Part shown: positions 1 through 8,418 of the stretch, in pieces
How positions within the stretch are numbered: position 1 is the first letter of the stretch
Layout of the letters: the number at the start of each line of letters is the position of its first letter
Assembly (NCBI RefSeq): GCF_019966545.1
Contig: NZ_JAIMIC010000004.1
Location: 422,873 to 486,872, forward strand
Length of the DNA: 64,000 nt
DNA from: Heliomarina baculiformis
GTDB lineage: Bacteria; Pseudomonadota; Alphaproteobacteria; Rhodobacterales; Rhodobacteraceae
Direction of reading: 5' to 3'
Notes under the pieces: model-generated
What the model saw: only the letters and a program-made list of their open reading frames with translations
Databases searched by the model: none
Told to the model about the DNA's origin: nothing
Position numbers and translations under genes: made by a program

Positions 1-638
1 TGAGCTTTCAAGCCAAAATCGCCGTCCCGGAGCTTGTCCCGCATCGCTTTACCGGAGGTATCGCGGAGGGGGCGAACCTGCGCACCCCCTGCGGTTTGCG
101 TCGAATCGAAATCGTGCGTGCCGGTGACCTGATCGTGACGCGGAACGGGCTAAAGCCGGTTCAGATGGTCTGGAAACGCCGCGTTACGAAAGAACAGATG
201 CTGGCGCAGCCTGCACTGGCGCCCGTTCGACTACGTCCGCGCGCGATCGGCCCGATGATGCCGCAGCGCGATCTGCTCGTGGCTCCCGATCACCGCCTGC
301 TGATTCCCGGTTTCCGGCTGGGCGGTGTCGCCGATGACAAATCCGTCCTGACCGAGGCCCGCAAGATCGCCGGTTCAAGCGATGCGATCTTTGCCGACAG
401 CTCGATGGAGAGCATCACCTACTACCAGCTCGTTTTCGAAGAACATCAGGTGCTCGCGGCAAATGGCTTGCCGGTCGAAAGCTTTCTGCCGGATGCCGCC
501 GCGATTGCCGCGCTCGCCGGTGAAATCCGCGAAGAGCTGGATGAATGCTTCCCCGGGTTGCGTGCCGCGCCCGACAGCTTTCCGTCTGCAAGCTTCCCGA
601 TCATGACCGACGTGGACTACCTGCCGTTCTACGCCTGA
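1..638 (+). CDS. Hint-domain protein, 3' part (5' end outside window)
   Basis: The reading frame is open from nucleotide 3 at the window edge, so the start lies upstream. The visible part resembles the Hint (hedgehog/intein-like) proteins that are numerous in Rhodobacteraceae. It has a first beta block ending in RAGDLIVTRNG, an APDHRLLIPG block (the His of Hint block B) and a C-terminal EEHQVLAANGLPVESF block. Where many Hint domains start with a splicing Cys, this protein reads FTGGIAEGANLRTP; the nearby Cys falls after TP, so autocatalysis is doubtful. A TTG at 96 could be taken as a start but would cut the domain. The function of this family is unknown; exported or phage-tail-related roles have been suggested for relatives. 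The family call is fairly sure, the role is not. Confidence 0.8.
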   Translation, partial: SFQAKIAVPELVPHRFTGGIAEGANLRTPCGLRRIEIVRAGDLIVTRNGLKPVQMVWKRRVTKEQMLAQPALAPVRLRPRAIGPMMPQRDLLVAPDHRLLIPGFRLGGVADDKSVLTEARKIAGSSDAIFADSSMESITYYQLVFEEHQVLAANGLPVESFLPDAAAIAALAGEIREELDECFPGLRAAPDSFPSASFPIMTDVDYLPFYA

Positions 639-648
639 GGCCTTGCGG

Positions 649-1311
649 CTAAGGCTGGCGTGCAATCAGGGCAAGGTTGTTGGCGGGCATCTCGACGGTA
701 TCGACTAGCTCGAGACCTGCACTCTGCAACAGTTCCACTATCCAGGTATCGTCCTTGTACCCCACGGCGCTGTCCTGCGCCTGCAGCATCGCATGGAAAT
801 CCGCGTCGCCCTCGCTCGTGAGTTTGCCAGCGCGTTTGAAGGGGCCGTAGATCACGAAGAGACCCCCCTGTTCCAAGGCGAGTGCCGCTTCGGCGACCAG
901 CACTTTCGCTTCCTCATCGCTGACCAGATGCAGCAGATTCACCAGAAGAATCAGGGTCTGACCTGTGTTTTCCTTCCCCCATCCGGGCGCCGTCGCATCC
1001 ACACGGCAGACCTTTGAGAGATTGGGAAGATCTGCCCGCAGGACACGCGCGTCGATGGCAGCGGCCCGTTTTTCGTCAACTTCGGAGGGTTGCCATTGAA
1101 GATGCGGCAGGGCACGGGCAAGTTCAACCACATGCTGGCCCGTACCGCTCGCCAGCTCAAGCGCGTGACCCGGAGAGCTGGCATGTGACTTCAACAGGTT
1201 CCGGATCGCCTCGGCGTTTCGAGCGGCGGCAGGGGCGTGGAGAAAACCGTCGGTGTCCGGTTCCGCATAGCCTTCGGCAGAGGGGATCAGGCGTTTGGGC
1301 ATGGTGGACAA
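649..1311 (-). CDS. DUF938 family SAM-dependent methyltransferase
   Basis: A 220-residue class I methyltransferase of the DUF938 family. The SAM-binding glycine motif ELASGTGQH sits at residues 52-60, followed by the acidic strand end WQPSEVDE and by LILLVNLLHLVSDEEA, typical of motifs II-IV. The N-terminal IPSAEGYAEPD...FLHAPAAARN segment is characteristic of DUF938. The substrate is unknown. A second ATG three codons in (MPKRL) is an equally possible start. It converges tail to tail with the Hint gene with only about 10 bp between, and is read away from the aldo/keto reductase on the same strand, separated by 118 bp. Confidence 0.85.
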   Translation of the reverse strand: MSTMPKRLIPSAEGYAEPDTDGFLHAPAAARNAEAIRNLLKSHASSPGHALELASGTGQHVVELARALPHLQWQPSEVDEKRAAAIDARVLRADLPNLSKVCRVDATAPGWGKENTGQTLILLVNLLHLVSDEEAKVLVAEAALALEQGGLFVIYGPFKRAGKLTSEGDADFHAMLQAQDSAVGYKDDTWIVELLQSAGLELVDTVEMPANNLALIARQP

Positions 1312-1429
1312 ACCTCAATCACGGGGGCGCGGTCGAAAATATTCATGGGGGCAGGGGCGATTCGAGCGGACAGTAAACTTACCGTCGAAATTTCAGCAGG
1401 ATTGACGGTACCAACCACAGCCAATTCCC

Positions 1430-2383
1430 TCATGTCCCGGGCGCCCCAAGCGTCTGTTCTTCAAGCCGGTCCGTGGCCGGCGGCGGGGCAGGGCTAAGTG
1501 CTGCAAGCCGTGTGTAAAGCGCCTCGTCCATGTCGAAATCCATCGCGGCAAGCGACGGTTCAAGCTGCGCTGCATCACGTGCCGAGATGATCGGGATAGG
1601 CCGGTCCCGATGGGCCGCGACCCAGGCCACGGCCAGAACTGCCGGATCCACCGCCAGTTCCCCCGCGATCTCGACCAGACCGGCGGCGGTTTCCTGCATC
1701 CAGCCCTGTCCGTAGCGGGCACCATAGCGGTCGTCCTCGCTCAATCGGCCGCTGCCCCCGGTAAGGTATTTGCCGGTCAGCAACCCGCCGCCCAGCGGCG
1801 AATAGGCACAGACCGCGATCTGCTGGTCAGCGCACATGGGCAGGATCTCGACCTCGGCCTGCCGCTTGGCCAGATTGTACATCGGCTGCAAGGCATCGAC
1901 CCGGATGTCGAAACGCTCAGCGACAGCCTGTGCCTTCATCACCTGCCACGCCGCGAAATTCGACAGGCCAATATACCTGATCTTTCCCGCATCGCGCAGC
2001 CGGGCAAAAGCCTCCATCGTTTCCGACAGATCGGTGTCCGGATCGAACCGGTGCAGGTACAGCAGATCCACCATGTCCAGATCCAGCCGCTGACGCGATC
2101 TATCGAACTGTTCGCGGATATTCTGCGCACCGGCGCCGCCGATATAGCCGACCTTTGTCGCAACCAGCAGCCTGTCGCGCTCAGCCCGGACCATCTCGCC
2201 CAGCAGGGTCTCGGAGTTCCCATCCGTATAGGCAAAAGCCGTATCGAAATGCGTGATACCGGCTGCACGGCAGGCGTCGAACATGGCGCGGCTCTGCGAC
2301 GCATCGGCCCGCCCGCCAAACTGCATGGTGCCAAAGGCAAATCGGGAAATCGGCTGCCCGGCAAGTGTTTTAAGCTCTGTCAT
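1430..2383 (-). CDS. Aldo/keto reductase
   Basis: A 317-residue NADPH-dependent aldo/keto reductase, the usual length of the family. The catalytic tetrad is visible: Asp47 in HFDTA, Tyr52 in FAYTDG, Lys77 in VATKVGY and His111 in LLYLHRFD. The segment YIGLSNFAAW and the later QPMYNLAKR and AYSPLGGGLLTGKY motifs are typical of the subgroup that includes D-threo-aldose dehydrogenases and pyridoxal reductases. The physiological substrate cannot be read from the sequence. The gene stands alone; the downstream methyltransferase is in the same direction but 118 bp away. Confidence 0.9.
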   Translation of the reverse strand: MTELKTLAGQPISRFAFGTMQFGGRADASQSRAMFDACRAAGITHFDTAFAYTDGNSETLLGEMVRAERDRLLVATKVGYIGGAGAQNIREQFDRSRQRLDLDMVDLLYLHRFDPDTDLSETMEAFARLRDAGKIRYIGLSNFAAWQVMKAQAVAERFDIRVDALQPMYNLAKRQAEVEILPMCADQQIAVCAYSPLGGGLLTGKYLTGGSGRLSEDDRYGARYGQGWMQETAAGLVEIAGELAVDPAVLAVAWVAAHRDRPIPIISARDAAQLEPSLAAMDFDMDEALYTRLAALSPAPPPATDRLEEQTLGAPGT

Positions 2384-2467
2384 ACCCTGCGTTCTGGCAC
2401 GGCTTCGGGCACAGGGAAAGCCCCGTTTCGACAGGACGCCACACCGGCCTCCCTCAAGAATCCCCTG

Positions 2468-2501
2468 CTTCTTTGGGTCTTAAAATATCCCCGCCGGAGG
2501 C
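2468..2501 (-). repeat. Dispersed GC-rich repeat, copy 1
   Basis: A 34-bp element beginning CTTCTTTGGGTCTTAAAATA and ending in CCGCCGGAGGC. Near-identical copies lie at 16239-16272 and 57523-57556 in the opposite orientation, and a diverged copy lies inside xdhB at 9627-9658. This copy sits between the start of the aldo/keto reductase and the terminator of the BMP gene, and has no obvious flanking hairpin. I recall this sequence as widespread in Rhodobacteraceae genomes; its function is not known to me. Confidence 0.8.
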
Positions 2502-2535
2502 AAATGCGCCAATTGCCACGCCAGACGAGTCCCGC

Positions 2536-2569
2536 AAAAAGAAAAACCCGCGCCGACAAGGGCGCGGGT
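2536..2569 (-). terminator. Rho-independent terminator of the purine transporter block
   Basis: A 9-bp perfect stem (2546-2554 pairing with 2561-2569, GC-rich) with a 6-nt loop. On the minus strand it is followed by a TTTTTCTTTTT run. It lies 27 bp after the stop codon of the BMP-family gene and should end transcription of the transporter operon. Confidence 0.9.
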
Positions 2570-2595
2570 CGTCAGACACAAACGGTCCGATTGGC

Positions 2596-3684
2596 TTACT
2601 GCGGAATCTCGCCTTCGATGCCTTCGACGTAGAAATTCATGCCCGCCAGCGTGCCGTCATCGGCGGTCTCGCCCTCGGCCAGCCAGTCGGAACCATCCTG
2701 CTTCTTGAGCGGGCCGGTAAAGGGATGCATCTCGCCCGACGCGATCTTTTCCTTCATTTCCAGCGCGGCGGCTTTCACGTCATCCGGAACGGCCGAGGTG
2801 ATCTCGCCGATGCCGACCATGCCCGCGCCGATACCGTCCCAACGGCTGACCGATTCCCATGTTCCGTCCATGACAGCCTTGGTGCGCTCGATGTAGTAGG
2901 GCGCCCAGTTGTCGATGATCGAGGAAATGCGCGGCTCGGGCGCGTATTCGTACATGTCCGAAGCCTGACCAAAGGTATAGACGCCACCGGCGTTCTGAGC
3001 CGCGGCCTGAGGCGCGGTAGAATCGGTGTGCTGAAGCACGACGTCAGCGCCCTGTTCGATCAGCACCTTGGCTGCATCGGCCTCTTTCGCCGGGTCAAAC
3101 CAGGTGTAGACCCAGACGATTTTGAACTGCACATCCGGGTTGACCTTCTTGGCCTGAATATAGGCCGAGTTGATGCCGCGGATCACTTCGGGGATCGGGA
3201 AGGACCCGATGTAGCCGATGATGTTGCTTTCGGTCATGCTGCCCGCGATCAGACCCTGAATGGCGCGGCCCTCGTAGAAACGCGCGGAATAGGTCGACAC
3301 ATTCTCGGCGGTTTTGTAACCCGTTGCATGCTCGAACTTCACGTTCGGGAATTTTTTGGCGACGTTGATCGTCGGATCCATGTAACCGAAGGACGTGGTA
3401 AAGATCAGGTCCGCGCCGTTCAGCGCCATCTGCGTCATCACGCGTTCGGAATCCGGACCTTCGGCCACGTTCTCGACGAACACGGTCTCGACCTGATCGC
3501 CGAATTCTTCCTCGACGGCCAGACGGCCCTGGTTGTGTTCATAGGTCCAGCCGCCATCGCCGACGGGCCCAACAAAGACAAAGCCGACCTTGGTCTTGTC
3601 ATCCTGTGCGCCGGCCGCGGTGGCCATGCCCAGTGCCGTCACGGCGGCCGCCCCGGCCAGCAGCGTTCTGCGAAGTATCGTCAT
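2596..3684 (-). CDS. BMP-family ABC transporter substrate-binding protein
   Basis: A periplasmic solute-binding protein of the basic membrane protein (BMP/PnrA) family, 362 residues. Residues 1-27 form a signal peptide (RR near the start, hydrophobic LLAGAAAVTALGMATAAGA, then AQ|DD). The mature part starts with KVGFVFVGPVGDGGWTYEH, the typical first strand and ligand loop, and later shows TTSFGYMDP and GYIGSFPIPEV. Characterised members bind purine nucleosides. Here the gene closes a block with two permeases, an ATPase and xanthine dehydrogenase, so purine nucleosides or bases are the probable ligands. It is separated from the permeases by 209 bp holding a strong palindrome, so it may be expressed at a different level. 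Confidence 0.92.
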   Translation of the reverse strand: MTILRRTLLAGAAAVTALGMATAAGAQDDKTKVGFVFVGPVGDGGWTYEHNQGRLAVEEEFGDQVETVFVENVAEGPDSERVMTQMALNGADLIFTTSFGYMDPTINVAKKFPNVKFEHATGYKTAENVSTYSARFYEGRAIQGLIAGSMTESNIIGYIGSFPIPEVIRGINSAYIQAKKVNPDVQFKIVWVYTWFDPAKEADAAKVLIEQGADVVLQHTDSTAPQAAAQNAGGVYTFGQASDMYEYAPEPRISSIIDNWAPYYIERTKAVMDGTWESVSRWDGIGAGMVGIGEITSAVPDDVKAAALEMKEKIASGEMHPFTGPLKKQDGSDWLAEGETADDGTLAGMNFYVEGIEGEIPQ

Positions 3685-3811
3685 TACGAGTAATCCCCTA
3701 TTGGTGGTGTTTTTCTGTCAGGGAGACCATCCATGATCGCCTCCCGCTGTTCAAGGGCCGCCCCAGCGGCAGGCCCCGTTCTCCGTTGTCACGGAAAGAG
3801 ATGAAACGCCC

Positions 3812-3836
3812 GGAAAGCCTAAAATTTAGGCTTTCC
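3812..3836. repeat. 25-nt inverted repeat between permease and binding-protein genes
   Basis: Two perfect 12-nt arms (GGAAAGCCTAAA and its complement) around a single A. The repeat lies in the 209-bp gap before the BMP gene. There is no T-run on the minus strand, so it is more likely an mRNA-stabilising or partially attenuating stem-loop, or an operator, than a full terminator. The arms are AT-richer than the surroundings. Confidence 0.7.
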
Positions 3837-3893
3837 CGCGCGTCGACTGCGTGGCGGGTTACACCGGGCAAGGCAGTGTTTTTGCAGGTCGCC

Positions 3894-4814
3894 TTAACTG
3901 GTCGCATGGAATATCCGCCCCAACGAACCCGGTGCCCGGCTCTTGTCCGCCGACAGGATGACCAGCACGACGATGGTGATCACATAGGGCGACATGGCGA
4001 GGTACTCGACCGGGATGGCGACACCCGCCGCCTGCAGGTTCAGCTGCAACACGGTAATGCCACCAAAAAGATAAGCCCCCAGCAGAACACGCCACGGCTT
4101 CCAGCTTGCAAAGACAACCAGCGCCAGCGCGATCCAGCCGACACCGGCGGTCATGCCTTCCGTCCACTGCGGTACCCGCACAAGGCTGATATAGGCGCCG
4201 CCCAGACCGGCGCAGGCACCGCCAAACAGGATGGCCATAACCCGGATGCGCACCACCTTGTAGCCAAGCGCATGGGCCGCATCGTGGTTTTCGCCAACGG
4301 CGCGCAGGATCAGTCCCGCCCGGGTGAACTTCAGCAAAGCCCAGACACCGGCCACGATGGCGATGCCGAGATAAAGGATCAGGTCATGGCTGAACACCAC
4401 CGGACCCAGGATCGGAATATCGCTGAGCAGGGGAATATGCAGGTCCGGCGTCGGCGGCGGTTTGATCCCTACGTAGGACTGTCCCAGCAGAGACGACAGC
4501 CCAAGCCCGAAAAGCGTCAGCGCCAGACCCGAAGCCACCTGATTGGCCAGCGCGAACTGGGTCAGGATGACAAATAGAAACGACAGCGCCGCCCCGCCAA
4601 TTGCCGCGGCCAGAAATCCAAGCCAGGGCGAGCCGGTTTCCACCGCGACGGCAAAGCCGCAGATGGCGCCGGTGATCATCATGCCCTCTACGCCAAGGTT
4701 CAGCACCCCGGCACGTTCGACGACCAGCTCTCCGATGGCGGCCAGAAGGATCGGTGTCGCCGCCACCATCAGCGAGGCGACAAGCAGTATCGGGTTGATC
4801 TGGGACAGATCCAT
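3894..4814 (-). CDS. ABC transporter permease, purine nucleoside type (second permease)
   Basis: A 306-residue inner-membrane permease of the branched-chain/nucleoside (BPD_transp_2) family. About eight to ten hydrophobic segments are visible, with the family signatures ERAGVLNLGVEGMMITGA near residues 33-50 and GENHDAAHALGYKV in the cytoplasmic coupling loop. It overlaps the upstream permease by one base (TGATG), implying coupled translation. Together the two permeases should form the heterodimeric channel of the BMP-dependent importer. Confidence 0.92.
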   Translation of the reverse strand: MDLSQINPILLVASLMVAATPILLAAIGELVVERAGVLNLGVEGMMITGAICGFAVAVETGSPWLGFLAAAIGGAALSFLFVILTQFALANQVASGLALTLFGLGLSSLLGQSYVGIKPPPTPDLHIPLLSDIPILGPVVFSHDLILYLGIAIVAGVWALLKFTRAGLILRAVGENHDAAHALGYKVVRIRVMAILFGGACAGLGGAYISLVRVPQWTEGMTAGVGWIALALVVFASWKPWRVLLGAYLFGGITVLQLNLQAAGVAIPVEYLAMSPYVITIVVLVILSADKSRAPGSLGRIFHATS

Positions 4815-5893
4815 CAGGCGACCTCGCGGCTTTTCAGTCGGATGCGGTAATTGGTCAGCAGGTCCAGCGCCAGTAGGAAGAACAGAAGCATCCCCTGGAA
4901 AACCTGAATCGCGGCGGCGGGCAGGCCCATCTGGCTCTGCGCGATTTCCCCGCCAATATAGGTCAGCGCCATCAGCAGTCCGGCCAGCAGGATACCGATC
5001 GGGTGCAACCGGCCCAGAAAGGCCACGATAATCGCGGTAAAGCCGTAACCGGTGTTGAAATCGATACTCACCTGCCCGGCAGGGCCGGCGACTTCGAACA
5101 GCCCGGCAAGACCGGCGAGCATGCCGGAAGCCCCGAGACAGAACAACACAAGCCGCCCCGGCGAAACACCGGCGAACCGGGCCGCACGGGGCGCATCCCC
5201 GGTCAGGCGGATGTGAAAGCCAAGCATGTGCCGGTTCAGCAGTACATAGGCAAAGATCACCGCGATGGTTGCGGCAACCACGCCCCAGTGCAGACCCGCA
5301 TTCTGGTTGATCCAGCTATTGGCCGATTCATACTCGTTCAGATTCCGGCTCCCCGGAAATCCGAAACCTTGCGGGTTCTTCAAAAGACCCAGCGACATCG
5401 AGGCCAGCAATTGCTCGGCCACATAGACCAGCATCAGCGAAACGAGGATCTCGTTGGTGCCGAAACGGACTTTCAGAACCCCTGGAATCATCGCCCAGGC
5501 CCATCCGCCAAGCGCCCCGGCGATCACCATCAGCGGAAAGATGTACCAGGCTTCCAGCGGGTAAAAGGCAAGCCCGACACCGGCCCCCGTCAGCGCCCCG
5601 ATAATATACTGCCCTTCGGCGCCGATGTTCCAGATCCCGGCCTTGAACCCGAGCGACAGACCGATGGCGATCAGCACCAGCGGTGCGCCCTTCACCAGCA
5701 GCTGGGGCCGGTAATAGAACGCGAACTCCCCGAACAGCGGATCCCAAAAGATCGTACGGATCGCCTCAACCGGCTGCGTGCCCAAAAGCGCGAAAAGCAA
5801 CCCGCCAAACACCATCGTGGCCAGCACTGCCACGACGGGCGTCGCAAGCGACCAGAGCTGCGAGGCCTGTGGCCGTTTCTCCAGCACGATCAT
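4814..5893 (-). CDS. ABC transporter permease, purine nucleoside type (first permease)
   Basis: A 359-residue inner-membrane permease of the same family as its downstream neighbour. The signature KAGIWNIGAEGQYIIGALTG around residues 84-103 and the coupling loop GDAPRAARFAGVSPGR are clear, with a long hydrophobic N-terminal helix. It is 70 bp downstream of the ATPase gene and overlaps the next permease by one base. Its partner, ATPase and binding protein are all encoded in this block. Confidence 0.92.
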   Translation of the reverse strand: MIVLEKRPQASQLWSLATPVVAVLATMVFGGLLFALLGTQPVEAIRTIFWDPLFGEFAFYYRPQLLVKGAPLVLIAIGLSLGFKAGIWNIGAEGQYIIGALTGAGVGLAFYPLEAWYIFPLMVIAGALGGWAWAMIPGVLKVRFGTNEILVSLMLVYVAEQLLASMSLGLLKNPQGFGFPGSRNLNEYESANSWINQNAGLHWGVVAATIAVIFAYVLLNRHMLGFHIRLTGDAPRAARFAGVSPGRLVLFCLGASGMLAGLAGLFEVAGPAGQVSIDFNTGYGFTAIIVAFLGRLHPIGILLAGLLMALTYIGGEIAQSQMGLPAAAIQVFQGMLLFFLLALDLLTNYRIRLKSREVA

Positions 5894-5908
5894 GAACGCG
5901 CCCCTTTG

Positions 5909-5941
5909 CTTCTTCTCGTGTCAAATACGGCCGCCGGAGGC
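5909..5941 (-). repeat. Possible degenerate copy of the dispersed repeat
   Basis: The short gap between ATPase and permease genes begins CTTCTTCTCGTGTCAAATAC and ends GCCGCCGGAGGC. This keeps both ends and the length of the dispersed repeat but has several mismatches in the middle. It may be a decayed copy; chance resemblance is not excluded. Confidence 0.4.
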
Positions 5942-5962
5942 GGGAAATTCCTGCATGGCATA

Positions 5963-7480
5963 TCAGACATGTGCAACCTCCATGCCATGCGCGCCACCCA
6001 TCATCAGCCCGATTTCCTCCACGGTTAGTCCGGTGGTCGGGCGCGGCTCCGAAAGCCGCCCCTCGTTCAGGGCGGCAAACCGATCGGAAATTTCCATCAG
6101 CTCATCAAGGTCCTGACTGATGCAGATCACCGCCGAGCCCTTGGCGACAAGATCAAGGATCGCCTGACGGATCGCCGCCGCCGCCGAGGCATCGACGCCC
6201 CATGTGGGCTGGTTCACCACAAGCACTTCGGGACGTTGCAGAACTTCCCGGCCGATCACGAATTTCTGCAGGTTCCCGCCGGAAAGCGAGCGTGCCGCGT
6301 TATTTGGTCCCGGCGTGCGCACATCGAAAGCCTCGATGATCTTTTCGGCGAATCCCTGTGCCGCGCGCCATTTCAGAAACCCCCGCGATTCGAGGTTTTC
6401 GCGGACCGAGCCCGTCAGCATCGCGTTCTCGGTCAGGCTCATGTCCGGGGCCGCTGCATGGCCAAGCCGCTCTTCCGGCGCGGTCAAAAGCCCGATTGCG
6501 CGCCGCGCCGTCGGGCCGGTCTGACCGATAGGGCGACCATGCAGCTTGACCGATCCGGCCGCCGTCAGGATCTCTCCCGACAGCACCGCCAGCAATTCGT
6601 CCTGTCCATTCCCGGCGACACCGCCGATGCCGAGTACTTCGCCCTTTCGCACCGAGAGGCTGACCGATTTCAGTGACGTGCCAAAGGCCGAGGGCGATTT
6701 CGCGTCCAGCGCAACGATCTCCAACGCCACATCGCCCATGTCGCGCCCGGCGCGGGTAGGGGTCTTCAGCGCGGTCCCGACCATCAATTCCGCCATGTCC
6801 CGTGCAGAGGTCTCTGACGGGACGCATTCACCGACATTCTTGCCAAGCCGCAGAACCGTCGCGTGATCGCACAGGGCGCGGATCTCTTCGAGCTTGTGCG
6901 AAATATAAAGAATCGCCGTGCCTTCTTCGCTCAGCTTGCGCAGCGTCTTGAACAGGATCTCCACCTCCTGCGGGGTCAGCACGCTGGTCGGCTCATCCAT
7001 GATCAGCAGCTTGGGGTCCTGCAAGAGGCAGCGGATGATCTCGACCCGCTGGCGTTCACCGGCGGAAAGGTCGCCAACCGTGCGATAGGGATCAAGCGGC
7101 AGACCATAGGTTTCGCTGACCTCGCGGATACGCGCGGCCAGATCGCGCATCGGCGGTGGGTTCTCCATGCCAAGCGCGATGTTCTCCGCCACGTTCAGCG
7201 CGTCGAAAAGCGAGAAATGCTGGAACACCATGGCAATCCCGTCGGCGCGCGCCGCCCGTGGTTCAGCCGGTGTAAAGGCTTTGCCGCGCAGGGTCATCGT
7301 GCCGCTGTCGGGCTTGACCAGACCGTAGATCATCTTGACCAGCGTCGATTTCCCGGCCCCGTTCTCGCCCAGCAGCGCATGGACCTCACCGGTCCCGATA
7401 TCGAAGGAAACATTGTCATTGGCGACCACGCCGGGATAGGCCTTGGTCAGGCCCCTGAGGCTGAGAAGTATGTCGCTCAT
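5963..7480 (-). CDS. ABC transporter ATP-binding protein (double ATPase, nucleoside importer)
   Basis: A 505-residue tandem ATPase of the sugar/nucleoside importer type. The first domain has Walker A GENGAGKST (about residues 37-45), signature LSAGERQRVEI and Walker B LLIMDEPTSVL. The second domain has the usual degenerate Walker A (GVAGNGQDEL) and the signature LSGGNLQKFVIGREV. Such asymmetric tandem ATPases are normal for this class. The start overlaps the xdhC stop by 4 bp (ATGA), so the transporter is translated together with xanthine dehydrogenase. This supports a shared role in purine use. Confidence 0.94.
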   Translation of the reverse strand: MSDILLSLRGLTKAYPGVVANDNVSFDIGTGEVHALLGENGAGKSTLVKMIYGLVKPDSGTMTLRGKAFTPAEPRAARADGIAMVFQHFSLFDALNVAENIALGMENPPPMRDLAARIREVSETYGLPLDPYRTVGDLSAGERQRVEIIRCLLQDPKLLIMDEPTSVLTPQEVEILFKTLRKLSEEGTAILYISHKLEEIRALCDHATVLRLGKNVGECVPSETSARDMAELMVGTALKTPTRAGRDMGDVALEIVALDAKSPSAFGTSLKSVSLSVRKGEVLGIGGVAGNGQDELLAVLSGEILTAAGSVKLHGRPIGQTGPTARRAIGLLTAPEERLGHAAAPDMSLTENAMLTGSVRENLESRGFLKWRAAQGFAEKIIEAFDVRTPGPNNAARSLSGGNLQKFVIGREVLQRPEVLVVNQPTWGVDASAAAAIRQAILDLVAKGSAVICISQDLDELMEISDRFAALNEGRLSEPRPTTGLTVEEIGLMMGGAHGMEVAHV

Positions 7481-8418
7481 GCGCGTTTCCCCTTTAGCTT
7501 GCCCGCCAATGCACCCTCACCGTGCCGCAGCAGCGCCGTCCCGACACCCAATGCGATAGCCTGGGGGTGTTTGCCAAGAGAGGGCTCGCCAATAGGGCAG
7601 GTGAGTGTTGCAATCTTCTCCGGCGCATGTCCGAGATCGGCCAGCCTGCTGCGAAAGCGCGCCCATTTGGTGTCCGACCCGATCAGCCCGGCAAACCCGA
7701 ACCCGTGGTTCAGCAGATTGTGGCACAGCTCGAGGTCGAGACTGTGCGAATAGGTCAGGATCAGGTGCTCCGCGTGTAATGGCGCATGCCGGACCAGATC
7801 GGCGGGACGTGTCGCGGGCAAAATCCGCACGCCATCCGGCCGCACCTCCGGATACCGGCTCAAATCCGTATCGGTCCAGGTGATCTCAAACTCGGGCAGC
7901 GGCGCCAGAACCTGCACAAGCGCCCGGCCCACATGCCCGGCGCCCCAGATCCAGAGGTCCCGCGAAGGCTTTCGCACCGGTTCGATCATCCATCCATCGC
8001 AAAGCTGCGGCACGGGCCGGGTGCCTTCGCCCCGTGCACGTTTCAGCAGGTTGCGCACGCCGAGCGGCATCGGCCCGGTCGAACCGGCGGGTCGCGCGAT
8101 CACGTTCTCGTCCAGCTCTGCTACCTTCGCACTGTCGAAGATTTCAAAGAATAACGTCACCATGCCGCCGCAGCACTGGCCAAGACCCGGTCCCAGCGGA
8201 TGCTGGCTCAGCCGGTCTGTCTCCAGCCCCGGCGCGGTCTTCGCTGCCTCGAACTCAAGCGCGCCGCCACCGATGGTGCCCGATTGCCCGCCTTGCCAGA
8301 CCAGCATTGCCGCTCCGGTTTCGCGGGGTGTCGACCCCCGCGTCGCCGCAATCACCACGCGCACCACTGTTCCATGTGCCGCCACCGCCCGGCGCAGATC
8401 CTCCAGATCGAAACTCAT
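7477..8418 (-). CDS. xdhC: Xanthine dehydrogenase accessory protein XdhC
   Basis: XdhC family protein of 313 residues, which in Rhodobacter capsulatus binds molybdenum cofactor, supports its sulfuration and delivers it to XdhB. Visible signatures are ATRGSTPRETGAAMLV near residues 24-39, GTIGGGALE, GLGQCCGG (the conserved double Cys), and a Rossmann-like C-terminal part with WIWGAGHVGRALV and IGSDTKWARF. The start chosen (MSFDLEDLRR) overlaps the xdhB stop as ATGA; an in-frame extension of 30 codons upstream lies within xdhB and looks non-native. It is the third gene of the xdhABC set. Confidence 0.94.
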   Translation of the reverse strand: MSFDLEDLRRAVAAHGTVVRVVIAATRGSTPRETGAAMLVWQGGQSGTIGGGALEFEAAKTAPGLETDRLSQHPLGPGLGQCCGGMVTLFFEIFDSAKVAELDENVIARPAGSTGPMPLGVRNLLKRARGEGTRPVPQLCDGWMIEPVRKPSRDLWIWGAGHVGRALVQVLAPLPEFEITWTDTDLSRYPEVRPDGVRILPATRPADLVRHAPLHAEHLILTYSHSLDLELCHNLLNHGFGFAGLIGSDTKWARFRSRLADLGHAPEKIATLTCPIGEPSLGKHPQAIALGVGTALLRHGEGALAGKLKGKRA

